DNA of 64,000 nt from Diphasiastrum complanatum (Eukaryota > Streptophyta > Lycopodiopsida > Lycopodiales > Lycopodiaceae), in the NCBI GenBank assembly GCA_029204225.1, contig CM055096.1:70391444-70455443 (forward strand), read 5' to 3'. Shown here piece by piece: positions 51,098 through 61,858 of the stretch. Position numbers and translations under genes: made by a program. Numbering within the stretch: the first letter of the stretch is position 1; every line of letters begins with the position of its first letter. The notes beneath the pieces were generated by a model. That model saw only the letters and a list, made by a program, of their open reading frames with translations. It was not told the origin of the DNA and did not search any database.

Positions 51098-51730
51098 CTA
51101 CAAAGACAAGGAACTCATCCTAGATTTTGCATGGAGCATCCTACACTCTTCAGCCACTAATACACTGTGAAGTTTTTCTGTAGTTGGCAAAGTGTCTTGG
51201 ATGGCAAAACTTTGGACCAAATTTGCAAAGTCATCTCCTAGACCATTAAGGACAATTTGTACAAGCTCTCCATCATGAATCTTCTCTCCAATGGAAGCCA
51301 ACTCCCTATTTAGAGACTTGATTCTGAGTACATAATCTTGTGCACTCTCCTCACTTCTCCTCATGCTTTGCAAAATTTGATTTCTAACAATAAGAACTCT
51401 AGAAGTGTTGCTAGACTCATAGATTGATTTTAAAGACTCCCAAGCCTCTTTAGCACTAGTACATGCTGATACTTCTTTCAACAAATCATTGCTCACATTC
51501 ATCTTCACACAATGAAGTGCAAGCCTAGATCTCTTCTTGTATCTAGCTAACTCCTGTGCACCTAGAGGTTCATCTTCATCTTCAATCAAGAACTTATAAA
51601 GGTCTTGGAGCACCAAGAGTGACTCCATCCTAACCTTCCAAATAGCATAATTTGTAGAATTCAATCTCTCACTAGCTTCTAGAAGGTATGCTCCAGCAGA
51701 TCCCAACTTACTAGTGACTTCTACAAACAA
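51098..51730 (-). CDS. Copia gag (UBN2-type capsid)
   Basis: The 210-residue frame shows LNSTNYAIWKVRMESLL, SAKEAWESLKSIYESSNTSR, QDYVLRIKSLNRELASIGE, IVLNGLGDDFANLVQSFAI and LVAEECRMLHAKS. These are the ordered blocks of the gag-polypeptide/UBN2 domain of plant Copia elements, which forms the virus-like particle shell. The frame is intact up to the stop at 51098, consistent with the youth of the element. Confidence 0.9.
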   Translation of the reverse strand: MFVEVTSKLGSAGAYLLEASERLNSTNYAIWKVRMESLLVLQDLYKFLIEDEDEPLGAQELARYKKRSRLALHCVKMNVSNDLLKEVSACTSAKEAWESLKSIYESSNTSRVLIVRNQILQSMRRSEESAQDYVLRIKSLNRELASIGEKIHDGELVQIVLNGLGDDFANLVQSFAIQDTLPTTEKLHSVLVAEECRMLHAKSRMSSLSL

Positions 51731-52490
51731 GAAATAGATTTGATTGACTTGAAACTCACAAAGGTCTCACACTTGCAGTGTTTCACTCAAATTTGATTTC
51801 TAATCCAACAAATGGACTTATAATCACAGTTCTATCACTCCCTCACAAAGCTGGAATGAAGATAAGATGAAGTGAAAACTACTTTCAAACAAATCTTGCC
51901 AAGAAATGAATTTGATTGTCTCTAGAAGCTCACTAAGGTCTCTCTCTTGTAGTTTTTCACTCAAATTAGATTTCTAATCCAACAAATGGACTTATAATTT
52001 CAGTTCTAGCACTCCCTCACAAAGTTGGAATGAAGATAAGATGCTACTTACAATCAAATCTTGCCAATTTTGGCTATTTTTGGACAAAAAAATGACTTAA
52101 TCTCTTTCACACTTTTTGATGTACTTTCAAGACTTGTAAAACAAGTTTAGAGGACCTGATTTCAGCCTAGATTAATTAGATCTCATGACCCTAAGTCAAA
52201 TCTAATCAATGGCACTCAATCTTGGTAGCTTATCCTAAGATTTCCACCAAAAATAACATCAAAAGCTCACAAATTGAATTTTTTTGGATCAAATGAATAC
52301 CATGCATTAAATGCAGGTTCAGAGGTGCCCACACATGTGGATAGTACGGATTTGAACCCCTACCAAGTTTGGGATCAAATCTCCGTACCAAAATCAAGAT
52401 TCTAGCTTGCCCTCTCAATACTAGTTTTTAGCACCAAAACTTGCTAAAAAAGGATTTGCATTAGATCAATGGCTTATGCTCTTGTACTTG

Positions 52491-52502
52491 GCTCTGATAC
52501 CA
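52491..52502 (-). promoter_or_regulatory. Primer binding site, tRNA-Met type
   Basis: The minus strand reads TGGTATCAGAGC next to the right LTR. Confidence 0.93.
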
Positions 52503-53204
52503 TGTGAAAGTATTGTACTTTAGGACCATAAATGGATCTACAAAATATCCACAAGAGTGATTGGATGCTTGCTTAACAATCTATCAAAAAACTAGACACA
52601 AAAAAGTTGATCTAGATTGGCAATTTGACAAACAACAAGCTTTAACAATCAAAAGCATTGATCAACATTGAAATCCGAGCCCACATGTGTGTACTACAGG
52701 CTTTAGTACGGCCTTCAACCTGAGAAACAAGTACAAATTGATTTGGTTTCATTTGGATAAAAAAAACTCAATGTACATAGTGAACTAGCTTGAGATTGCC
52801 AATGAGCTCCAAAAATTTTCTATTTTCTCACTATGGAGAGAGGGAATACATAGCAAATTCGACTTCCTTCTTGAAGTTAGGTGAATTTCCAGCATGTAAT
52901 AAGGAAGTTAACTCACTCTCCTTGACCTAAAATGAAACCCTAGTCTATTTCCTAGAGTCATGCTTGGTAGATAGCTAGTTGGTCAAATTTTCACCTTAAA
53001 TCTAGGATTTAGGTCCTATAAACTAGGAATCACTACCAAAATGACATGACCAACCCTATGGACTTGACCTAACCTACATTAGGAGTGGGTTGCCACGTGG
53101 CATCTTGGCCTCACATGTGTGGAATCCACTTATGTACAAAATTTACATTATACTACATGGTTTTTTATCAAGCTAGATTTGCCAATTTTTGGCAATTCTT
53201 CACA
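52503..53204 (-). repeat. 5' LTR of the gag-protease element
   Basis: The full-length LTR of 702 bp starts TGTGAAAGTATTGTAC on the plus strand and ends CTTCACA, directly followed by the target duplication GAGGA. Confidence 0.94.
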
Positions 53205-53239
53205 GAGGAATATTAGACAAGCATTCACTTTTGAGGTAA

Positions 53240-53390
53240 ATTTCATTTCTATTTTACATTGCGTTCCATCATAGATTGTCTTTCTATTTCACAGATTATA
53301 CATTGCATTTCTATTCTACATTGCATCATTTCTATTCTACATAGAATATATTGCATTCCTATTCTACACAATGGATCATACATTGTATTG
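53240..53390. repeat. Imperfect minisatellite around CATTGCATTTCTATTCTA
   Basis: The unit CATTGCATTTCTATTCTACA recurs about five times with variable spacing between 53250 and 53370. No gene is supported here. Confidence 0.75.
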
Positions 53391-55213
53391 TGTCATGCAA
53401 ATCATGTGCCTCAAAATCAATTTACATTGCATTTGATTCATGAATAGATGCATTTGCATCCAATAGAAAAATATGCAACATTTTTTATCTCACTTTTGTC
53501 GTAGCAATACATTTATATTAATGATCGAAAAAGGTACAATTTCATAAACATCGAGGAGGAAATCAATTCCCCCTTCTCCTTCAAGGCCTTACATTTAATA
53601 CTAATATCTACTTCATATATAAAAAAGAGAAGAGAGAATTCTAATCACTATCATTTGTCCCCTTGTCGCTTCCTTCGTCTTGTAGATTCACATCGATGTC
53701 CACATCATCAAACTCCCCTTCGCTTTCATTCACATCCTCCTCGGGGTTTTCCTCCACATAATATATAGTTTATCGATAGAAAGCATTAACAATCTCAATA
53801 TAAAATAAGAAGCTTCCTCTTCCAAAATCTATTACTAAGGGATCTTCTCCCTTAGAATCGATTCGTTCTAGTGTACTTTTTTCTAGTGCTCCTAGAATTG
53901 GTCGGGCTACTATGTTCTTGAGGTTTATTGATGATCACATTCTACTATGTTCTTGAGGTTTATTGATGATCATATTCGATATGGATAAGTTTATTTTCTT
54001 ACAACAAAGGAACATTTTCAATTCACCAAAAAGGAACACTAAAATGAGCTGCTTTAGTAGAGTTGCACCATCAAGAGAAAAGTAAAACAATCTCCCTGCA
54101 AAGTTGGCTCTCAGCAACCACCTAATTATGTTGATGGCTCTTTGCACATTCTCCATCTATTATCCCCTTTTTCTTGTTGTAGGTAGAATACTACTTGAGA
54201 TACATATATAAATTCCTGTTTACATTAACACTTGCCAGGGTATCTCAAGCCTTTGTAGTAATCAACCACAAGACCAGTGCATGTAGAAGGTTGCATATGT
54301 TCGTCCACATCAATCCATTTCAGCCATGTTAATTATATAATTTGCTAGTCGCCAACATCTCCTTGCAAAGGGAGCTACATAAATTTGCCTTTGCAAGATG
54401 AGGGTACAGAGCCCTGCATTTCGTAATTCCCCATCCTCCTTTCAAGTTAGGCCAATTAAATGCATGATCCTCAAAATACGACATCCAGACGAGGCTAGAT
54501 ATCACCAACTGGCTATGGATGTAGTTTATCAAAGCCACAGTGATATGATTTTGAAGCACTTCATTGATAGTTACTGCCCAATCCACCTTCAATTACCTAT
54601 AGATCAATTTGCACCCAAAAAAGCATTTTCTGTATATTCTCCTGGCAACCTTTCAAGCATAGAGAATTTTCAAAACACCAAATACACAACACAAGCCTAA
54701 TAGCATGTTCACAAATGGAGGAGGATGGACTGCTTTGTGAAGAAAGATTAACCAATTTATGCTAGAAGAACGTAATAATCACAGGGGCCTTCACTGTCTT
54801 TGATATAAAGGTGGGCATTGATAAATCTTTTGAACAAGCACTGACCAGCAGAAAGTTACATTTCTGAAGTGCACAACTGTGTCAGCAGATACAGGAAACA
54901 TTATTAAAAGTCAAAATGACTACAATCATTTGCTAAAGGTTCAACAGCCATTAAATATGACCTCTTTAAGCTTGAGGTTCTTATCAATAACAAGCTCCCT
55001 TGTCTAAATTAAAACTTCTACATACAATTCATCATACTTGATAATAGCTCAAACTACAGGCTTAAAGTACATCTAAAATCTCCAGACAAACTCGGTTTGC
55101 CCATTTAACCCAGCAGCAGTTTGTAACCCAAATTTGAACTTGGAAACTCTAACAGACAATGAAGGAATCTGTGTGAATCATCATAGCCAGCGAATCACAG
55201 GCATGAATTGTAT
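53391..55213. other. Intergenic region downstream of NDUFS1
   Basis: No complete gene is visible. A 35-bp unit is tandemly duplicated at 53907-53976. On the minus strand near 54330-54228 a short frame reads WLKWIDVDEHMQPSTCTGL, with protein-like composition but no known family. The right part (about 54900-55213) is probably the 3' UTR of the NDUFS1 gene. Confidence 0.4.
53907..53976. repeat. 35-bp tandem duplication
   Basis: CTACTATGTTCTTGAGGTTT and the next 15 bases occur twice in a row (53907-53941 and 53942-53976) with one difference near the end. Confidence 0.95.
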
Positions 55214-56773
55214 TCAAATTTGTTTCAGGTTCGCAAATGCAGATGTACATTGAGCCATAGTTCTGGAAGCACGACATATGGAGTTCGTCATGTAGAAGTT
55301 GTCTATAGCCTTAATGAAAGGAGAACTCTCAATTTTCGAAGATGATGATCTGGGTGTGATGCTCTGAGGCCATACAGTGGGAGGCTCCAACTCATCAACC
55401 CTAAACAAATTTGGAGACACTGCGAGAAATCGAGCTCTTACAGCACTCACCGAGTCGTATGGGAGTTGGACACCCACAACTTCTGAAAGAGCTCGGATGA
55501 TTTTCCAGTCATCCCGAGCATCCCCAACTGAAGGTACTGCAGGACTCGTTTGCTGTGTACGACCCTCTGTGCTTTCATAGGTTCCTTCCTTTTCAGTGAA
55601 AGCTGCACCTGGCAGAATAACATTTGCACGGTATGCACTACGGTCACCATGATGCCCTTGGTAGACTACAAAGGCATCTTTAGGGATATCGTCAGGTTTG
55701 ATGTCATCTGCCCCAAGCAGGTATAGAAATTTCAAATGATCTTTAGAAAGAAGTTTGGCTGTAACCCCGGGTACAAATCCCAAATCCAAAGCTGCTGCAT
55801 GAGCAGCCTCCAAAAGTAGGACATTGAATCCATTCCAATCATCTCTCACTACCTTGGCTTGGTCAACAATGGTCTCCACCACTGCCATGACAGCATCCTT
55901 ATCGGAGCGTTCAAAAACTCCTGCACCAACAATTACAACAGGGTGTTGGGCCTTAGATAGCAGCGTAGAAAATGGATGCTTCCCCTCTGCTATCTGAATC
56001 AATGCATCTGTTCCATCACCCAAGTCCTCATGATCATAAGTCAAGTCAATCGGAGGTCCAATTGTAGCCACCTTTGCCCTGTTATTCCTGACAGCCTTCC
56101 TGATTCTCGCATTTAGAAGGGGAGCCTCTTTCCGCACCTGTTTCAGAAAAAAGAGAGTTCAATGCAAATACAAATCAATGTCACTTACTTAAACCAATTT
56201 CAACAAATAGCAAGTAAAAATAAACTGAAGCTGCTGTCTCATTGCAACACCCACAGCGTTGGTATGCTTTTTTTAACGTTCATAGCTAAAGGACTCTGCA
56301 CACATTGCAGAAGTAACTGTCACGAATACTACAAAACTCAAACCTTTTGCTAGGGTATTACTCAAAGACAAAATATGATAAGCAATCAATGCATATACCT
56401 GAGTCCCAATTAAGAGGAAGACATCTGCATTCTCAACGCCTGCAATGGTGGTATTGAGAAGATACTTTGAACGTACATCAGCATCAATATTTGCCCCAAT
56501 ACCTTCACACCATGTGTTCTCGCATCCAAGTTTATTTAGAAAATCTTTAAGAGCTATGATTGATTCAGCATCGGCAAGCTTACCAACAACTCCAGCCATT
56601 TCCTCTGGCTTCACTTGGTGAACTGCTTGGGCGACAGCTGAGAGGGCAGCTCGCCAAGTCACGGGCTCCAAATAGCCACCTGGACGACGAATCATAGGCT
56701 CGTTCAATCTTTGACGCTTTAAACCATCGTAAGAAAACCGTGTTTTGTCAGATATCCACTCTTCGTTGACTTC
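55214..56773 (-). CDS. NDUFS1: Complex I 75-kDa subunit, C-terminal exons (NDUFS1)
   Basis: This is the C-terminal part of the NADH:ubiquinone oxidoreductase 75-kDa subunit, an iron-sulfur protein of the mitochondrial complex I peripheral arm. Two exons are seen on the minus strand: 56773-56399 (125 codons, [47 protein letters not shown]) and 56137-55214 (307 codons plus stop, [74 protein letters not shown]). Both junctions have consensus AG/GT ends and are in phase 0 (CAG/GTG). The family is about 740 residues long, so roughly the first 300, with the 2Fe-2S and 4Fe-4S clusters, are missing. They would lie to the right on the minus strand, but no such exon is visible before the window edge. 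No lesion is seen in the two exons. Confidence 0.95.
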
Positions 56774-57179
56774 CTGCAAAACCGACACCATCATTTAAAA
56801 ACAATGTGATCCTAAGCCTCAAAAAGAGCTAACCCATGAGAGCCCGATTCGAAGTGAAATTTGACACTCAAAATTGACAGCATAAAGTGGATTATGAGCT
56901 GCTCAGTGAATTGTGAGCTGGTCAATGGCAATTAGCTTACCTAACACGCATTCAACAGTCATGCAGAACATGAACACTCTTAAGCTGAACATTGTTTCCA
57001 AAATGCCTCCCATGAAAATTTGACAAGCCAAAATTGAAGTTGTGTCTGTGCACTTCTTTTTGTTTCGGATGGGGTGATGAGCTGCCGGCACGACAGGATG
57101 AACCTCAGCACTTGACAAAAAAGTTTTGAGGAGAGAGATCAAGGCAACTCGCACAATAATGATCTTTTGCTTGTAACTT
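56774..57179 (-). other. Intron upstream of the NDUFS1 exons
   Basis: Sequence before the acceptor at 56774 (TTTTGCAG) has no coding signal. If the gene is whole, this intron runs past the elements at 57180-64000 and is more than 7.2 kb long. Confidence 0.5.
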
Positions 57180-57970
57180 TATTAATTTTTTGGAGGTTTT
57201 AACGTGTTGATGCTTATGTCTGGCACAGTGCCCAACATAACAAAGGAAATATGCATTATGGAGTCCACCCACAAAGTCTTACACCATCAACTCCATTGTG
57301 GATAAGATGCTATGACATCCCTACAGACTTCAATAGCACCCAAGAGTAGTTGCAGGTTACATACAAAAACGTATGTCCACATTTGCATGTACCAAGTTTC
57401 TATCATTCCCCTGAAAGTCAAGTGCAGATCTAATACAAACTAAGCCAATGCAATAAAAAGAGTGTATGTGCATAATAGATGTAGCAATGTCATGAAGTCC
57501 TATTGGTGTTGACACTATAGAAGGATGTAATGCAAGCTGCAGCACGGGGAAGCTCTGGAGTCCACTGACGTCATTTGCTAGTATGAGAATTGTGTCTCTG
57601 CCTAGGAGGTCTGATGACCCCGGCAGCAAAGTGGTGATGCGTAGTACACAGTCTCTGATCTTCGTGTAAATGTAAGCTGACACCGTCGTCGTCGTCGTCG
57701 TCATCAAGCTCTATGTCTTGTGATCTCCGCCTAGAGAAGAAAGAAGTAATCAAGGGCTGAGTAAAATGTTGAGATGTCTCGCATACATCTCGCCGCAATA
57801 TGAACATCTCTCATACCATTAGAGCGACACACCGGGAGTCCTCATAGGCTATGAGAGATCGTAGAGTGGTGGGCATGTAAACAATGATATCTCCCTCTGA
57901 CCTCATAGTATAAAGGTAAAATGCTCCTCAGACTCCACCTCACCCAAAGAGCATAACTGGCAAATCAGCA
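57180..57970 (-). mobile_element. LINE 3' fragment, minus strand
   Basis: On the minus strand from 57965 it encodes [20 protein letters not shown], which aligns with ICSMCDTHDVEDEFHFLF of the LINE copy at 61376-61699 (CxxC and E-x-E-H). Sequence after it (GTCCTCATAGG..ATGAGAG, ATATCTCCCTC) also matches that copy. A run of GTC triplets lies at 57681-57703. The left limit is set where CTTTATTAA appears, as at the end of the other copy, but is approximate. Confidence 0.6.
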
Positions 57971-57981
57971 TAGGTACATAG

Positions 57982-59260
57982 TTTCACTAGCTAAGGGTGA
58001 AGATAAGAAAATCTGGGAAACTATGGTAAGTAGCTTAAATCTTGGTATTCAGGGGTACCAAGATGAAATAAACTTTCAGATAATGCACCTGGATCGCACA
58101 TACATTGTTCTCGGGAGAGATTGGCTCTACAGTTTAGGACCTTCTCTCCACGGAAACTATCAGGAGAACACCCTCAGCTTTCAGCATAAAGGCCGAGAGA
58201 TCCAGTTGCATGGGGAGCATGATGTTCCCAACAGCCCTATGGTTTGCAGTTCAGAGCTCTGTCAGCTAATCGGAGACGACGACCATCAGGTATTCTTATG
58301 TGACTTTCAGTTTATTCCTGAAGTTTCTATTTCCAGTTCTTTACAGCAAAAAATCAGTAAATTGGAAACTTTATTGTCTAAATTTAAAGATGTTTTTCCT
58401 AAAGATTTGTCACATGGTTTGCCACCTAGCAGAGAGGTAGATCATGTAATAAACCTAGTACCAGGTACAACACCTGTTTCTAAACCTCCGTATCGGGTCA
58501 GCCGAACAGAGGATGAAGAAATAACTAGGCAGTTAACACATCATCTTGGGAAAGGCCAAATTCAAACCAATAGTTCACCATGGGCCTCACCAGTCCTTTT
58601 GGTGAAAAAGAAAGAGGGGTCTATGCGTCTTTGCGTAGATTACAGAGCCCTCAATAAAGTCATAATTAAGAATAAATACCCTATGCCTCGGGCGGGCTAA
58701 GTTTTTAAGTAAAATAGACCTCAGATCAGGATATCATCAAGTCCGTATAAAGTCGGAAGATGTCCCGAAAACAGCTTTTAGGACTCGTCATGGTCATTAT
58801 GAGTTAAAGGTGATGCCATTTGGGCTCACAAATGCTCCAACTACCTTTACGACCTTGATGAACAGTGTCCTCAGACCATACTTGGGTAAGTTTGTAGTCG
58901 TATTTTTAGATGACATCCTCGTCTACAGCAAAACGGGGAAGGAGCATCTAAAACATCTCAGAAAGGTGTTTCAACTGCTTAGAAAGCATAAGCTTTATGC
59001 TAAAGAATCCAAGTCTGAATTCTTCGTTGAAGAAGTAGCTTATTTGGGTCACATTATCTCGACAGATGGGATTAAGATAGACCCGAATAAGGTTAAAGCC
59101 ATACTCAGTTGGCTGAGACCTCAGAATATTTTGGAACATCAGATCTTTCTTGGTTTGGCGGGATATTACAGATGATTTGTCAAGGAATATGCTCAGATAG
59201 CAGTTCCCATGACAAATCTTCTTAAGGGGAAGGGAAAGGAGTTATTGGGAGTCCGCACAG
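57982..59260 (+). pseudogene. Gypsy protease end and reverse transcriptase
   Basis: The frame from 58023 contains YIVLGRDWL (protease end), [54 protein letters not shown] and [17 protein letters not shown], then stops near 58697 after a frameshift. The next parts are [13 protein letters not shown] and, from 58810, [17 protein letters not shown] and [14 protein letters not shown] (FLDD catalytic motif). [23 protein letters not shown], a TGA where Arg is usual, and FVKEYAQIA follow. RNase H should follow but is cut short near 59270, where the frame jumps to an acidic linker. Confidence 0.9.
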
Positions 59261-60200
59261 CAGGAGAGCTTTGAGGATGATGATGAGTCCGAGTATACGT
59301 TAGATGACGTTGAGGATTCTGAGCCTGTACTACCCAAGCAAACCCCAGTGGTTGAGGGTCAGTTGACTCAAGGATTCAAATGGAAACAATATTCCATTCA
59401 GGATGAGTACTTGCTCTATAGAGATAGAGTATGTGTCCCCAATTCAGAGGATTATAGGCAGCAGGTCCTATATGAGTGTCATGACAATCCTAGTGAGGGG
59501 CACCCAGGCATACAGAAGACCTATGAGCTTCTTCGTAAGCAATTTTTCTGGCCCAGTATGAAAAAGGACGTCCAACAATATGTAACCAGTTGCCAGAAAT
59601 GTCAAGTAAATAAAGCAGAGCGTTTAAAGGTAGGAACAGCCCTTAGATATACCAGCTGGTAAATGGGAGAGTATCTCCATGGATTTTATAGTAGGCCTGC
59701 CTAAAACCCAAAAGGGTAATGACGCTATATGGGTCACAGTTGATCGTCTAACCAAAATGGCTCATTTTATTCCGACCAAAACAATCGTTAGAGCTACAAA
59801 GTTAGCGAGGTTGTTTGTAGACGGGCTATTTAAATTGTACGGTCTACCTTCCAGCATAGTCACCGACCGGGATAGTAAGATTAATGGAAATTTTTGGAGG
59901 GCAATATTCCATCATCTCCATACTAAACTTAATATGAGTACCACCGACCATCCACAGACGGACGGTCAAACAAAGAGGGTAAATCATGTGCTAGAGGATA
60001 TGCTTCGTGCATACGTCAGCAAGAAGCAGACTAATTGGGAGGAGTATCTCTCGATATTAGAGTTTGCTTATAACAATACCAAACATTCAGCTACGGGATA
60101 CAGCCCATTTATGCTGATGTACGGTTTTCAGCCACGCTCACCCACAGTTGTAGGGTTTAAACAAGAAAAAGTTGAAGCAGCCAGAAACTTTTTTAGATAA
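59260..60200 (+). pseudogene. Gypsy integrase with E-to-K change
   Basis: The zinc domain reads ECHDNPSEGHPGIQKTYELL and TSCQKCQ, giving the HHCC ligands. A frameshift near 59660 separates it from the core frame (59679-60200) with SMDFIVGLPKT, LPSSIVTDRD and HPQTDGQTKRVNHVLE. The catalytic Glu of the last block, usually DGQTERVN, is Lys here (AAG at 59973-59975). The first two acidic residues remain, so strand transfer should fail. SILEFAYNNTKHSATGYSPF and LMYGFQPRSP close the core. Confidence 0.9.
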
Positions 60201-60660
60201 TAGAACATGCTAAGCGTAGCATTAAGCAGTCCTAGGATCGAGCCAAGCATTATGCAGATCCACACAGACGGGATGTGCAGTTCCCGCTGGTGAGAAAGTC
60301 TACTTGAGTCCCAGTTGACTCTAAAACCCTCAAATCAAGAGTGTGTGCTAAGTTGTCTCCTAGGTATTGCGGTCCCTTTACCATCAGTAGGAGACTAGGC
60401 GAGGTCACCTATGAACTAGAACACCCACACAGTAGTAAGGTTTTTCCAGTCATTCATGTAAGTTAGTTACGAAAAGCCTTAGCCAGATCAGAAAATCTGG
60501 TAGGGGACAATGTTCTAGTTCTCCCATTGGATTCCCAGCAACTTCCACATGAGCCAGAGGAGATTCTTGATAGTAGAGAGACGCAGACTCGTCATACTCT
60601 ATACCGAGAATATCTGGTCAAGTGGAACTAGTCATGGGCCTCTCCAAACTATAGTAAAGT
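60201..60660 (+). pseudogene. Gypsy integrase tail and chromodomain
   Basis: In shifting frames this stretch reads YADPHRRDVQFPAGEKVYLS, SRVCAKLSPRYCGPF, GEVTYELE and VFPVIHVS, all typical of the Gypsy integrase C-terminus. It then gives EPEEILDSRETQ and LYREYLVKW (60551-60625), the core of a chromodomain, which directs chromovirus integration by binding histone marks. A TAG follows at 60629 where the chromodomain normally has a Lys-Gly/Asn stretch. Confidence 0.75.
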
Positions 60661-60741
60661 GCTCACCATATGGAGTAATAGGTCCCAAACTATCCTCGGA
60701 GGTCCTGGTAACTCCAATCACATCACTGTCAAGGGCACGAA

Positions 60742-60914
60742 CATGAGAGAGAGAGAGAGAGCTTTATTAACGTCTTTTGGGCCCGTGGGTACATAAGACC
60801 AAAAAGAAATATGTGCAAGCAACAGCGGGAGCATCATCCATAGGAGGACATGGCCGTGAAATGCTATTAACTAGCTACGAATGAAAGTAGAACAAAGCAT
60901 AAGTGAAATAAGCC

Positions 60915-60969
<55 letters not shown>
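60742..60969. repeat. Two (GA)n microsatellites
   Basis: Runs of GA at about 60747-60761 and 60918-60969, each directly followed by CTTTATTAA or TCTTTATTAATGTC. The two flanking units are diverged tandem copies of a LINE 3' end. Confidence 0.93.
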
Positions 60970-60972
<3 letters not shown>

Positions 60973-61375
60973 TTATTAATGTCCATGAAATAACCTAAGG
61001 TACAAAGGACCAATAAACAGGTACATGTCAAGTATGCATGGTGGGAGCATGAAAGCTCTACCACCTAAAAAAAACAGACTGCAAAAAAACACAGGAAATA
61101 GTGACTGGCACAAGCAGAGTCTACAATAGATGTCTCTCTGCTTGTAAAATAACGATGTATAGTATGTTGTGACTTTGTCATTGAGCGAACTGCGGATCTC
61201 TGTCTCTGAGTGGATGGTCGTTGTCGTCTCTGCTGCCGTGAAGCTGTAGGCTGTGGCCTGTCGACTGGCTGTCTCTCCGGTCGTCTACACTGTCTTTGTC
61301 GTCTATGTATGGAATCTCAGCCTCTCCATCAGGATCAGTATTCTCCTGTCTCTGTCTCCGACGGGATAAACACTC

Positions 61376-61699
61376 CTATATGCTCAGTTGTATCAAGGGG
61401 TGGGTGTTAGTGTCTAGCCTCGCCATACGCAGGTCTGACATCTCTCGGATCATCAGTGCAACACATCTGGGGTCCTCATAAGATATCAAGGTAGAGAGTG
61501 TGACTGGGTGATCTCGAAACAAGCAATAATATCTCCCTCGGATCTCATAGTAAGCTGGGCATCTGAAGAGAAAATGAAACTCATCCTCTACATCGTGTGT
61601 ATCACACATACTACAAATCCGAGCATCTCTTGAAGTGCCACTATATTTGCCAGTCTCAATGGCTAGCTGGTGAGAGGAAACCCGAAACTGACCCATCAC
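61376..61699 (-). pseudogene. LINE ORF2 C-terminal zinc motif
   Basis: The 107-residue frame includes GQFRVSSHQLAIETGKYSG, ARICSMCDTHDVEDEFHFLF and RCPAYYEIRGRYYCLF. The pattern R-x-C-x2-C-x(6)-EDE-x-H-F-L-x2-C-P-x-Y-x3-R is the zinc-finger-like C-terminus found in several LINE clades, downstream of RT. The domain is intact here; the frame stops at 61376. It is common in animal LINEs; my recollection is that it is unusual in flowering plants. Confidence 0.75.
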
Positions 61700-61858
61700 T
61701 GTCCGCAGTCTATGTGAGATACTCTCAACCAGATATCTGGGTACTATAGGATACCCCGAGGATCACGAGATAAAAAATGTGCCCGATAAAACTCAGTCTT
61801 CACCCCAGAAGAACCCTGTCAAGTGCTCTGAAGATATGCCTAAGTGGCCTGGAACATA

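Larger units (their letters stand above)
48820..53204 (-). mobile_element. Young gag-protease-only LTR retrotransposon (TR-GAG-like)
   Basis: Left LTR 48820-49354 and right LTR 52503-53204 differ at only about nine sites over some 535 aligned bases, plus a 167-bp deletion in the left copy. The element is flanked by a perfect 5-bp target duplication GAGGA (48815-48819 and 53205-53209). On the minus strand the order is LTR, primer binding site TGGTATCAGAGC (52502-52491), gag, zinc knuckle, aspartic protease, then about 500 codons without integrase or RT, a purine tract (GAGGAGGAG) and the LTR. It therefore needs enzymes supplied by another Copia element. It inserted into sequence that reads as an acidic, Lys/Glu-rich segment. 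Confidence 0.92.
57982..60700 (+). mobile_element. Gypsy chromovirus fragment
   Basis: In order on the plus strand: the protease end ([14 protein letters not shown]), RT, a deleted RNase H, integrase with HHCC zinc finger and core, and a C-terminal chromodomain. Protease-RT-RNase H-integrase order is the Gypsy (Ty3) order, and the chromodomain places it among chromoviruses. Gag and both LTRs are not seen. The left edge (about 57982) abuts a LINE fragment, and the right edge abuts GA repeats and another LINE fragment. Confidence 0.88.

Noticed and set aside
57571-57807. Acidic ORF with a run of Asp
   Set aside because: The Asp run is a GTC/GAC triplet microsatellite inside a LINE 3' fragment.
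60867-61064. Minus-strand frame rich in Leu-Ser
   Set aside because: It is a translation of the GA microsatellite.
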